The notes under the pieces are model-generated. The model searched no databases, had not been told where the DNA came from, and was given only the letters and a program-made list of their open reading frames with translations. A DNA stretch of 33,451 bases, taken from Butyricicoccus sp. Marseille-Q5471 (lineage in GTDB: Bacteria; Bacillota; Clostridia; Oscillospirales; Butyricicoccaceae). The position numbers were made by a program, and so were the translations under genes. Each line of letters begins with the position of its first letter. The first letter of the stretch is position 1. This document shows, piece after piece, positions 23,254-31,295 of the stretch. The stretch lies in contig NZ_CATNVC010000020.1 of assembly GCF_951230135.1 (NCBI RefSeq), forward strand, positions 1 through 33,451. The letters are read 5' to 3'.

Positions 23254-24132
23254 ATGGCTATTAAAGTAGGCATTGCGCCTGATTCGTGGGGCGTATGGTT
23301 TCCAAACCACGAAAAGCAGACCCCGTGGAGCCGCTGCATGGACGAAATGCGTCTGGCCGGTTACGACGGCGTGGAGCTTGGCCCCTGGGGCTACTTTCCG
23401 AACGAAAATCCGGCGCTGAAGGATGCCCTTGCGGCACGTTCACTGGAACTGGTTGCCGGCACGGTCGGCGGTGATTTTCTGGATGATGCTTCGATTGATG
23501 CAATGTGCGGAACCATTGACGAGATTGCGGCGCTGCTGCAGGATTTTCCGACTGCAAAGTACATTGTCCTGCTGCCCGCCATGTATACCGATCTGGAAAC
23601 AGGCGAGCAGGTGTGTGATCCGAACCTGACCGATGCGCAGTGGAACACCTACTGCAAGAATGTGCAGCGCGCAGCAGACCGCGTTGCATCGCACGGCCTG
23701 ATCGGCGCGTTCCATCCGCATGTGGACTGCCACGTGCAGACCGAGGCGCAGATTGAGCGTCTGCTTGCAGATACCGATGTGCAGTTGTGCTTCGATACCG
23801 GCCATCATGTCTACGGCGGCGGCGAACCGATTTCCTTCTATCGGAAGCATGCGGATCGTATTCCCTATATCCATCTGAAGGACTGCGACCTTGCGGTCAA
23901 GGCAAAGATGGACGAAAACAAGTGGTCGTTTGCCAAGGCAGTGACGGAGGATATCATGGTCGAGCCGGGCAAGGGCAGCATTGACTTCGCCAAGCTCCAT
24001 GACGCCTTGGTGGAAAAGGGCTATGACGGATGGTGTGTCGTGGAACAGGATTTGTTCCCGGTGAAATCGTTTGATTTGCCCCTTCCGATTGCGAAACGCG
24101 GCCGTGATAACCTTGCGAAGGCCGGCTTTTAA
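23254..24132 (+). CDS. IolE-like TIM-barrel dehydratase/isomerase
   Basis: 292 residues. KVGIAPDSWGVWFP at the start, AGYDGVELGPWGYFP, GAFHPHVDCHVQT, LCFDTGHHVYGGG, IPYIHLKD and CVVEQDL are typical of the inosose dehydratase / sugar phosphate isomerase barrel. His, Asp, His and Glu candidates for a divalent metal site are present. It may dehydrate the keto-inositol made by the preceding dehydrogenase; IolB, IolC, IolD and IolJ are not in this window, so a full inositol pathway is not shown. ATG 23254 follows GGAGGAGAACAGG. The gene ends before a strong terminator shared with the convergent gene. Confidence 0.85.
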   Translation: MAIKVGIAPDSWGVWFPNHEKQTPWSRCMDEMRLAGYDGVELGPWGYFPNENPALKDALAARSLELVAGTVGGDFLDDASIDAMCGTIDEIAALLQDFPTAKYIVLLPAMYTDLETGEQVCDPNLTDAQWNTYCKNVQRAADRVASHGLIGAFHPHVDCHVQTEAQIERLLADTDVQLCFDTGHHVYGGGEPISFYRKHADRIPYIHLKDCDLAVKAKMDENKWSFAKAVTEDIMVEPGKGSIDFAKLHDALVEKGYDGWCVVEQDLFPVKSFDLPLPIAKRGRDNLAKAGF

Positions 24133-24154
24133 AGTCGGCTGATACCCTACAATC

Positions 24155-24189
24155 AAAAAGAGCCGGCGCATTAACGTCGGCTCTTTTTT
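24155..24189. terminator. Bidirectional terminator
   Basis: AAAAAGAGCCGGCG pairs with CGTCGGCTCTTTTT (one G-T) around CATTAA, with T-runs on both strands. It separates convergent genes. Confidence 0.92.
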
Positions 24190-24206
24190 CAAAAGATTTA
24201 ATATGG

Positions 24207-25154
24207 TCAGTTAAAGGGACGCGGCATGACCTCGTGCAGTAGGGCAATGGATTTTTTGATTGCGGCCAGTGCGGGCATGGTTTTGTCCTCAATCTCGAGC
24301 GAGACCGGGCCGTCATAACCCATCATACTCAGCACGGCAAAGAATTCCTTCCACCATTCGGCGCTCTCTCCAAATCCGAGCGCAACGTAGTTCCAGGTGC
24401 GGTGGTTGTAATCGTCGAAAAATTTAGTCTCCAACCCGCCGTTTGCGGCAAAACGGCCGCGTTCGCGGCGCAAATCCTTCGCATGCACGTGGTGGATTGC
24501 GTCCGCACCCAGGGCCTTGGCCATCTCGATGCCGTCTCCGCCCATCCACATATGGTGGCTTGGGTCGAGGTTCATGCCGACCAGCGGGCCAACCTCTTTG
24601 CGCAGGCGAAGCAGTGTTTCGGCGTTGTAAACGCACTGCGCACCGTGGTTTTCCAGCGCAATCGAGGTAATGCCATGCTGTTCCGCGGTTTTAACGGTCT
24701 GTGCCCAATAGGGGATGAGAACCTCTTCCCACTGGTAGCGCAGGATATCCTGACAGCTTATCGGCCAGCAGGTTGTGACCCAGTTGGCGGTGGTATCGGC
24801 GGCGTTTCCGCCCGGCAGCCCGCTCATCATGACGATGTTCCGGACACCGAGCAACTCTGCGAGCTGAAATGTCTTTTCCACCACCGCTTGATGTGCGCGG
24901 CCGGTTTCGTTTGGCTCCAGTTGATTGCCGGAGCAGTTCAGGGCCTCGAGCACCAGTCCGTGACGCTCGATGGTGTCCAGATACGCCTGCCGTGCAGATA
25001 CGCTGGCGAGCAGGGTATCCAAATCCAGATGCGGGGCGCTCGACCAGTTGCCGCACGCGATTTCAAGTGACTCGATGCCGATTTCAGCCGCGGTTTTCAC
25101 CATGTCTTCAAAGGACAGATGGCCGAGTCCATCCGTATTTAAGCATAATCTCAT
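24207..25154 (-). CDS. Sugar phosphate isomerase/epimerase-like TIM-barrel protein
   Basis: 315 residues. MRLCLNTDGLGHLSFEDMV, then EIGIESLEIACGNWSS, IALENHGAQ (Glu), GMNLDPSHHMWMG (Asp/His), IHHVHAKDL (His) and VSLEIED (Glu) give the four metal-ligand positions of AP endonuclease 2-type barrels. It is a different subgroup from the two other barrel proteins in this window. ATG 25154 fits AAAGGAGC at 9 bases; an in-frame start at 25178 lies upstream of that site. It is transcribed alone toward the iolE-like gene and divergent from the ABC transporter. Substrate unknown. Confidence 0.83.
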   Translation of the reverse strand: MRLCLNTDGLGHLSFEDMVKTAAEIGIESLEIACGNWSSAPHLDLDTLLASVSARQAYLDTIERHGLVLEALNCSGNQLEPNETGRAHQAVVEKTFQLAELLGVRNIVMMSGLPGGNAADTTANWVTTCWPISCQDILRYQWEEVLIPYWAQTVKTAEQHGITSIALENHGAQCVYNAETLLRLRKEVGPLVGMNLDPSHHMWMGGDGIEMAKALGADAIHHVHAKDLRRERGRFAANGGLETKFFDDYNHRTWNYVALGFGESAEWWKEFFAVLSMMGYDGPVSLEIEDKTMPALAAIKKSIALLHEVMPRPFN

Positions 25155-25533
25155 TTTTTCAGTAGCTCCTTTAACCATTTATCGTAGCGTATTGCCTGAT
25201 TCTAGTTTGACGGATTGGGCAAAGGGAATCAATCTCCGTTTTGGAATCAAAAACAATCAAAAGTTGCTGTCAGCAGATCCGCTTGGGTGCATTTCGGATA
25301 CGCATAAATCAATGAATATCTTGTGCGGTGATTTTATCATTCAAAGCAGAGAAACAATCGTGCAGGTATACTGGGATTCACAAAAGGCAAGGGCAATTTT
25401 TGAACATTAAACAGCAAACAGGAAGATAACAATTCGTAAATGTATATGCGATACTGTATTTAGCAACGGAAAACCAGACGAGACAGGTGAGCCGCAGGCG
25501 GCAAACCACTGGAGAGATCAGGGAGGTGCAAGG
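25155..25533. promoter_or_regulatory. Divergent intergenic region between isomerase and ABC transporter
   Basis: No gene is supported. TATACT at about 25370 is a candidate -10. AAAGCAGA and GGCAAGG, short words of the shared AraC block, occur but not in matching phase. The ribosome site AGGGAGGTG precedes GTG 25534. Confidence 0.35.
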
Positions 25534-27042
25534 GTGTCTGGACAAAACAACAGCGAATATGTCCTGGAACTAAGGGGAATCTCAAAGTCCTTTCCCGGCG
25601 TAAAAGCACTGGACAAGGTCGATTTGAGGCTGCGCCCCGGCAGTGTTCATGCGCTATGCGGTGAAAACGGCGCGGGGAAATCCACACTGATGAAGATCAT
25701 CAACGGTATTTACACCATGGATGAAGGGGAAATTTGGTATAAAGGGGAGAAAATCACCCCGCAAAGTCCCAAGGCCATGCTGGAAATGGGCGTGGCGACC
25801 ATTCATCAGGAGCTGAGTCCGATTTTGGACATGACCATTGGGGAGAACATTTTCCTCGGGCGTGAGCCAATGAATGGGATGAAAATGATTGACTGGAAGC
25901 GGCTGTGGGATGACACGCAGAAGCTGCTGGATGAATTTAAGCTGTCATATGATCCCAAGGCGGTTATGCGCAGCCTGACGGTGTCGGACATTGCGCTCAT
26001 TGAGATTGTTAAGGCAATTTCGCGTGACGCTTCGGTGGTCATCATGGATGAACCCACCTCGTCTATCACCGATTCCGAGGTGCACATTCTGTTTGAAAAC
26101 GTGCAGCGGCTCAAGGAGAAGGGCGTTGGCATCATCTATATTTCGCATAAGATGGATGAAATTTTTGAAATCTGCGATGAAGTTACCATTTTTCGTGACG
26201 GCCAATGGATACATAGCTGCCCGATTGAGCAGATCGACAAAAACGGCATCATCAAAACGATGGTCGGGCGCGAAATTACCGATCAGTTCCCCAAAACCAC
26301 AGCGCCGGTCGGTGAGACTGTGCTGGAGCTGAGCGGTTTTACGGGAGATCGTTTTCAAAATATTAACTTCAGTCTCCGCGCAGGCGAGATTGTCGGCTTT
26401 GCCGGACTGGTCGGCGCAGGACGCAGCGAGCTGTTCCGAGCGGTGTTCGGATTGGATCGCAAGCAGTCTGGGCAGATGAAGCTGGAGGGCAAAACGGTAT
26501 CTTTCCACAACGCACAGCAGGCAATTGACGCAGGTGTGCTGATGGCAAGTGAGGATCGCAAGAGCGAGGGCGTGGTGCTTTGCCGTTCCATTCGTGAAAA
26601 TATCACGCTGTCAAGCCTGAAAAACATCGAAACGGGCGGTTTCCTGAGCCTGAAAAAGGAAAAGGAAAACGTCGAGGCAATGGTCAAAAAGCTGTCAATT
26701 AAGATTGCCTCTCCGGAGTCGCCGGTCTCCTCACTTTCGGGCGGCAACCAGCAAAAGGTTGTGTTGGCCAAATGGCTGCTGCGCTCACCCAAGGTGCTGA
26801 TTCTGGACGAACCGACCCGCGGCATTGATGTGGGTGCGAAATATGAAATCTACAAGCTGATGTGTGAACTTGCAGAGCAGGGCGTTGCAATTATCATGAT
26901 TTCGTCCGAAATGCCCGAGATTCTCGGCATGAGTGACCGTGTGGCCGTCATGTCGCAGGGCAGGCTGACCGGCGAGATGAATCGCCGGGATGCAACGCAG
27001 GAAAACATCATGGAGCTTGCAGTGAAAGGATTTGGACAATGA
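25534..27042 (+). CDS. RbsA-type sugar ABC transporter ATP-binding protein (double ABC domain)
   Basis: 502 residues. First domain: GENGAGKST Walker A, HQELSP, LTVSDIALIEIVKAI in the signature position, VIMDEPTSSI Walker B. Second domain: degenerate GLVGAGRSE, canonical LSGGNQQKVVLAKWL and LILDEPTRGID. It is the CUT2 family energising subunit and lacks the extra GTYEGK insertion of the XylG-type paralogue at 5746-7263. The GTG start at 25534 follows AGGGAGGTGCAAGG. The stop overlaps the permease start (ATGA), so the two are coupled. The substrate is probably the sugar or cyclitol handled by the neighbouring enzymes. Confidence 0.92.
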   Translation: MSGQNNSEYVLELRGISKSFPGVKALDKVDLRLRPGSVHALCGENGAGKSTLMKIINGIYTMDEGEIWYKGEKITPQSPKAMLEMGVATIHQELSPILDMTIGENIFLGREPMNGMKMIDWKRLWDDTQKLLDEFKLSYDPKAVMRSLTVSDIALIEIVKAISRDASVVIMDEPTSSITDSEVHILFENVQRLKEKGVGIIYISHKMDEIFEICDEVTIFRDGQWIHSCPIEQIDKNGIIKTMVGREITDQFPKTTAPVGETVLELSGFTGDRFQNINFSLRAGEIVGFAGLVGAGRSELFRAVFGLDRKQSGQMKLEGKTVSFHNAQQAIDAGVLMASEDRKSEGVVLCRSIRENITLSSLKNIETGGFLSLKKEKENVEAMVKKLSIKIASPESPVSSLSGGNQQKVVLAKWLLRSPKVLILDEPTRGIDVGAKYEIYKLMCELAEQGVAIIMISSEMPEILGMSDRVAVMSQGRLTGEMNRRDATQENIMELAVKGFGQ

Positions 27043-27998
27043 AGACGAAAGAAAAGAAATTCAACCTTGCTGAGCTATACAGCAAATACGGTATTTTTAT
27101 CATTCTGCTTGTGGCGGTCGTCATTGCCTCTCTGCTGAGCGACACCTTTTTGACGCCCCGCAACATCAGCAATATCATCCGGCAGAACGCAGTCGTTATG
27201 ATTATCGCGTTCGGCGCACAGATGGTGCTCATCACGGGCGAGGTCGACCTGTCTCCGGGTTCGGTCTGCGCGTTCGCGGGCGTTATGTCCACGGTTGTCA
27301 TGCTCCATACCGGCAGCCCAGTGCTTGCCCTGCTGGCAGGTATCCTGTGCGGCGCAATTTTTGGCTTCCTCAATGGTTGGGTCATCACGGCTTGCGGCAT
27401 TCCCTCTTTTATTATGACGCTTGCTTCCCAGTTCATCGGCCGCGGTGCAATTCTGGCGTTTACCAGTGCGCAGCCAGTCAATGGGTTTGACAAGAGCTTT
27501 GCGGTTTTCGGTCAGGGACGTATCGGTGCGCTGCCGATTCCGATTCTGATTATGGTAATCGTACTGATTGTCTACTGGGTGCTGATGAACCGCAGACGCT
27601 TTGGTCGTTATGTGTATGCGGTAGGCGGCAACGAGGATGCAGCCAAGGCTTCCGGCATCAATACGAAAATGGTTAAAATCAAGGCATTTCTGTTCGCAGG
27701 CGCAACAGCCGGTCTGGCAGGCGTGATTCTGATGAGCCGACTCAACTCCGGGCAGCCAAACGGCGGCGAGCAGTACGAGTTTGATGCGATCACGGCAGCG
27801 ATTATCGGCGGCACCTCGATGTCGGGCGGCGTGGGCAAGGTCTATGGCACGGTAGTTGGCGCACTGTTCGTCGGCGTGCTGCTCAATATCATGACACAGC
27901 TGAACGTTTCAGCCTATTATCAGAAGATCGTCAAGGGTGCAATCATTGCACTGGCGGTTATTATTGATGCGCAGGTGCGCCGCAACAAAAAAGCGTAA
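27039..27998 (+). CDS. RbsC-type sugar ABC transporter permease
   Basis: 319 residues, about eight to ten hydrophobic segments. Motifs: ISNIIRQNAVVMIIAFG, LITGEVDLSPGS, IPSFIMTLASQFIGRG, FGRYVYAVGGN, AAKASGIN and AAIIGGTSMSGGVGKVYGT. It forms the membrane channel with the ATPase upstream. The start codon overlaps the ATPase stop. Its length is that of RbsC, shorter than the XylH-type permease at 7267-8424. Confidence 0.92.
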   Translation: MKTKEKKFNLAELYSKYGIFIILLVAVVIASLLSDTFLTPRNISNIIRQNAVVMIIAFGAQMVLITGEVDLSPGSVCAFAGVMSTVVMLHTGSPVLALLAGILCGAIFGFLNGWVITACGIPSFIMTLASQFIGRGAILAFTSAQPVNGFDKSFAVFGQGRIGALPIPILIMVIVLIVYWVLMNRRRFGRYVYAVGGNEDAAKASGINTKMVKIKAFLFAGATAGLAGVILMSRLNSGQPNGGEQYEFDAITAAIIGGTSMSGGVGKVYGTVVGALFVGVLLNIMTQLNVSAYYQKIVKGAIIALAVIIDAQVRRNKKA

Positions 27999-28046
27999 AC
28001 CCGTAGGAATAGAAACAATCTGGATACGAATTATGGAGGTAGTATG

Positions 28047-29054
28047 ATGAAAAAGCGTTTTATGGCTCTGTTAATGGCATCCGCACTTTGTTTGACCGCC
28101 TTGACCGGCTGCGGTGTCGAGACCGATTCTCCCTCAAATCAAAACGGCACATCCGCGGAGGGCGCGGGCGAAAACGTGTATCGGGTAGGCTTTGTCAATA
28201 TTGATAACGCTGACCCAAACTGCTATGCGGCGATGCAGAACTTCGTCAAGGCAGTTGAAAGCGACGAGTTCAAGGCGGCTGTTGGCGCGGAAAAGGTTGA
28301 GGCGCTGACGGCGGACTCGGCGAAGGATATTGAAAAGCAGACCACTAATGTTGAAACGCTGCTGAACAAGGGCGTTGACATGATGTTCATCATCGGCGTA
28401 GACACCAGCGGTAATACAATGTCGGTTGAGGCCTGCAATCAGGAAGGCGTTCCGGTATTTATGGTCGGCACCGAGGCGACGGGCGGTGACTGGAAGTTCG
28501 TTGGCTTCAACGAGGTCGAGCTGGGCAAGAAGCAGGGCGCATGGTGCGCGGCAAATCTGCCGGAGAACACGAATATCTGCTATCTGGAAGGCACGCCCGG
28601 CCGTGAAGCGGCTGTTATGCGCAAGCAGGGCTTTGAGGAAGGCATTTCTTCTCGCTCCGACCTGAAGATTCTGTCCAGCCAGACCGGTGAATTTGAGACT
28701 GCGGCTGCCATGCAGGTAACCGAGGACTGGATTCAGACCTATGGCGATAAAATCGGCTGCATTGTCTCCGCTGATTCGATGATGATTATCGGCGCGGCCG
28801 AGGCGCTCAAAGCTGCCGGCATGAACGAACAGGTCACGACCTGCGGCGTTATGCATCTGGGCAAAGAAGATGGTTACATGATTGCTGACGGCGATGAAAC
28901 CTATGCCGTATTTGTCAGCTGGCCGAGCATCGGCACGCTGTGTGCGGACATTGCGCAGCGCATTTACGCGGGCGAAACCATTGACCAGCAGACCTATATT
29001 GAGCTGACCGACGTAACCAGTGAAAACTACGATGCGATTGTGGCAGCACAGTAA
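28047..29054 (+). CDS. Sugar ABC transporter substrate-binding lipoprotein
   Basis: 335 residues with a lipoprotein signal: MKKRFMALLM, then LTALTGC with Cys22. The mature domain is a type I periplasmic-binding fold: VDMMFIIGVDTSG, NQEGVPVFMVGTEATGG, GKKQGAW, LEGTPGREAAVMRKQGFEEG and IVSADSMMIIGAAEAL. ATG 28047 gives the better spacing from GGAGG than ATG 28044. It follows its ATPase and permease, the reverse order of the xylF operon. It is quite distinct from XylF, so the two importers probably take different ligands. Confidence 0.88.
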   Translation: MKKRFMALLMASALCLTALTGCGVETDSPSNQNGTSAEGAGENVYRVGFVNIDNADPNCYAAMQNFVKAVESDEFKAAVGAEKVEALTADSAKDIEKQTTNVETLLNKGVDMMFIIGVDTSGNTMSVEACNQEGVPVFMVGTEATGGDWKFVGFNEVELGKKQGAWCAANLPENTNICYLEGTPGREAAVMRKQGFEEGISSRSDLKILSSQTGEFETAAAMQVTEDWIQTYGDKIGCIVSADSMMIIGAAEALKAAGMNEQVTTCGVMHLGKEDGYMIADGDETYAVFVSWPSIGTLCADIAQRIYAGETIDQQTYIELTDVTSENYDAIVAAQ

Positions 29055-29083
29055 TAAACCATACACTCTCTTTTCTTCTCTCT

Positions 29084-29116
29084 TACCCGGCGGAGCAATT
29101 GCTCCGCCGGGTTCTT
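29084..29116 (+). terminator. Terminator of the second ABC operon
   Basis: A perfect 12-bp GC-rich stem ACCCGGCGGAGC / GCTCCGCCGGGT around AATT. Confidence 0.85.
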
Positions 29117-29139
29117 CGTGCCCGAGCGGGACTGAAATA

Positions 29140-29170
29140 TAAAAGGTCCGCTGTTAATACAGCGGACCTT
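29140..29170 (-). terminator. Terminator of the short-chain dehydrogenase gene
   Basis: A perfect 11-bp stem AAGGTCCGCTG / CAGCGGACCTT. On the minus strand it is followed by TTTT, 13 bp beyond the stop. Confidence 0.85.
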
Positions 29171-29182
29171 GGTATGAACTGT

Positions 29183-29977
29183 TCAGATGAGCGTCTTGCC
29201 GCCTGCAATGGTTACGGTGACGCCGGTGATGTAGTTTGCGCGGCCGCCGGCGAGAAAGGCCATCAAATCGGCCACCTCCTCTGGTTCGCACATGCGTCCC
29301 ATCGGCACTGAGCCGGTGAGAGTCTTTTCGTATTCTGCGGGGGTCATACCCTCGAGCGGGGCACGCGTTTGAAAGACCTCCTGTACCATTTCGGTATTCA
29401 CATAACCCGGGCAGACGGCCGAAACCGAAATGCCGTGCTCGGCGTATTCCAAACCGAGCACCTGCGTCAGCGAGTTGATTCCGGCTTTGGAAACCGAGTA
29501 CACACCGTTGCCGTATTCACCGATTTTAGAGGCCTGCGAGGAGATGGAGACGATATTGCCTTGCTTTTTGCCTGCAGCAATTAACTGCTTGGCAAATAAT
29601 TGGCTGAGGTACCAGATGGCGCGCAGGTCAACGTTGACGACGCGCTCCCAGTCTGCCGGCGTGACATCAAGCAGGCATTTTGAAACGGTGATGCCGGCGC
29701 AATTTGCGAGTACATTCACCGTACCGACCTGCTCTTTGATCTCCCGCATCAGGCCGTCACAGGCATCGGTGCTGGAAAGATCGACAGCGAAAGGCGTTGC
29801 CTTACACCCGTAAGCCTGCGCGATTTCCTGCGCCGCCTGCTCAACTACCTGTCGGTTGATATCAATCAGAATCACATCCGCGCCGTATTCGGCGAACTTT
29901 TTAGCGCATGCCTTGCCGATGCCGCGTGCGGCGCCGGTCACAAGGCACACCTTACCCTGATAATTTTCACCCATCAT
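29183..29977 (-). CDS. Short-chain dehydrogenase/reductase (SDR)
   Basis: About 264 residues. Cofactor loop TGAARGIG, acidic DIN after the second strand (suggesting NAD preference), NCAG, catalytic Ser in VSISSQAS, YSVSK (Tyr and Lys) and CPGYVNTEM: a classical SDR with a complete active site. It would oxidise or reduce a hydroxyl/keto group of a sugar, polyol or sugar acid. ATG 29977 is placed after AAAGGAG; a longer in-frame start at 30007 reads through that site. It is divergent from AraC-2 and probably part of the same catabolic locus. Confidence 0.9.
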   Translation of the reverse strand: MMGENYQGKVCLVTGAARGIGKACAKKFAEYGADVILIDINRQVVEQAAQEIAQAYGCKATPFAVDLSSTDACDGLMREIKEQVGTVNVLANCAGITVSKCLLDVTPADWERVVNVDLRAIWYLSQLFAKQLIAAGKKQGNIVSISSQASKIGEYGNGVYSVSKAGINSLTQVLGLEYAEHGISVSAVCPGYVNTEMVQEVFQTRAPLEGMTPAEYEKTLTGSVPMGRMCEPEEVADLMAFLAGGRANYITGVTVTIAGGKTLI

Positions 29978-30077
29978 AGAAGACTCCTTTTTACTGCTGA
30001 TTTTCAATTCTTGTGCAGTGATTAAACATTGGTTTCTGGTTTAAAACGGAAAAACGGATGCAATCACGGCTGTATTA

Positions 30078-30106
30078 TTGAGTACGTCCTAATTATGTGC
30101 TATGCT
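30078..30106 (+). promoter_or_regulatory. Promoter of AraC-2
   Basis: TTGAGT (30078-30083) and TATGCT (30101-30106), 17-bp spacing, 67 bp before ATG 30173. Confidence 0.65.
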
Positions 30107-30172
30107 GAATAAAAATTCAATTTCGCTGTTTGCCTAGAAATATTCAAATAAAGCTCTGAACGGAGGCGTGCG

Positions 30173-31018
30173 ATGCATATCTTGGAAGACGGAATTTTGG
30201 AGCCATCACAGATTTATTTTTTGATGCCCTCCGAGTTTGCAATGCAAACGTTGTATTGCCTGCAGCATATCGGCGTATTTTACTGCGACGCGCGATATGT
30301 GGTGACCCACCCTTACTGGGAATCCATTTTGATGCTGTTTATTGAGGAAGGAGAGCTGGAGGTGGCCGTTGGCTCGCAGCTCTTCACGGCACACGTAGGG
30401 GACGTGGTAATTATTGATTGTCGCGAGGAACACAGTTATCACGCATGGGACGGTCTGAAATTTCACTATTTTCACTTTGCCGGCACGGGAAGTGTCGACT
30501 ATATTCAGCGGCTGTATCAACTGAATCATGGCGCGCTGATACAAAATGCCAAAAGTCCGATGCTCGAGAATGCTTTCGGCAATCTACTTCGTCTGGCGCA
30601 GGCACAGGCCAGCATGCAGAACGAACACCGCATTTCGGTCTATCTGCATATGATTCTTTGCGAGCTGGTCGAGACCTGTTCCGGCATCCCACCAGTCACC
30701 AATGTCTCGATTGACAAGGCCATTGGCTACATGGAAGCGCATATCACACAAAACATTTCACTTGATGACCTGGCGCAGCACGTCAATTTGAGCAAGTTTT
30801 ACTTTACTCGTTATTTTCGCAAGCATCTGGGTATGACGCCGCACCAATATTTTGTCAACATGAGGATTCAGTATGCCAAGCGCCTGTTGGCAACTACGCA
30901 TGACTCGGTGGAGTCTGTCGCCGAGCAGTGCGGATTTGATAATGTATCGAATTTTATTCGTGTGTTCAAGCAGCGATCCGGGATGACGCCGACTGCATTT
31001 CGGAAGATTCCATTCTAA
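30173..31018 (+). CDS. AraC-family transcriptional regulator 2
   Basis: 281 residues. The N-terminal cupin-like sensor region includes FIEEGELEVAVG, DVVIIDCREEHSYH and FHYFHFAG. The C-terminal double HTH includes LDDLAQHVNLSKFYFTRYF, TPHQYFVNMR, SVAEQCGFDNVSNFIRVF and TPTAFRK. It is paralogous to AraC-1 (20912-21805), with alignable sensor segments such as IDCxxxHxY. ATG 30173 follows CGGAGG. It sits between the divergent SDR and the sodium symporter gene, and probably activates one or both. Confidence 0.9.
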   Translation: MHILEDGILEPSQIYFLMPSEFAMQTLYCLQHIGVFYCDARYVVTHPYWESILMLFIEEGELEVAVGSQLFTAHVGDVVIIDCREEHSYHAWDGLKFHYFHFAGTGSVDYIQRLYQLNHGALIQNAKSPMLENAFGNLLRLAQAQASMQNEHRISVYLHMILCELVETCSGIPPVTNVSIDKAIGYMEAHITQNISLDDLAQHVNLSKFYFTRYFRKHLGMTPHQYFVNMRIQYAKRLLATTHDSVESVAEQCGFDNVSNFIRVFKQRSGMTPTAFRKIPF

Positions 31019-31028
31019 AGGGCTGAAA

Positions 31029-31058
31029 AGAAGAACCACGGCACGGTTCTTCTTTTTC
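31029..31058 (+). terminator. Terminator of AraC-2
   Basis: AGAAGAACC pairs with GGTTCTTCT around ACGGCAC, followed by TTTTCTTTT. Confidence 0.85.
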
Positions 31059-31104
31059 TTTTCTGTCTGTCGGTGAGACCAAGCTGCTTTGTACGAATTA
31101 TTAA

Positions 31105-31168
31105 AGCAGAAAATGTTCATTAGAAGGCAAGGATGTGAATTGATGCGAAAGAAGCTAAAGTGCATAAT
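31105..31168 (+). promoter_or_regulatory. Activated promoter of the symporter gene with shared AraC-type operator
   Basis: -35 TTGATG (31140-31145), -10 CATAAT (31163-31168), 17-bp spacing. The 35 bp upstream match the block at 21884-21918 with identical phasing. Confidence 0.7.
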
Positions 31169-31295
31169 ATAGAATATAGGTCATGCTATTCAAAATGAGA
31201 AGGAGGAGTATAAAAATAGCAAAAGGCAAGAAATGAAGTATCCGGTTATCGCAAAAGAGAAAATGAAAGATTGAATATTAAAGGGGGAATACGAT

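Noticed and set aside
25300-25530. Third copy of the AraC operator before the second ABC transporter
   Set aside because: Short words (AAAGCAGA, GGCAAGG) recur but spacing and phasing to any -35 differ from the two good sites.
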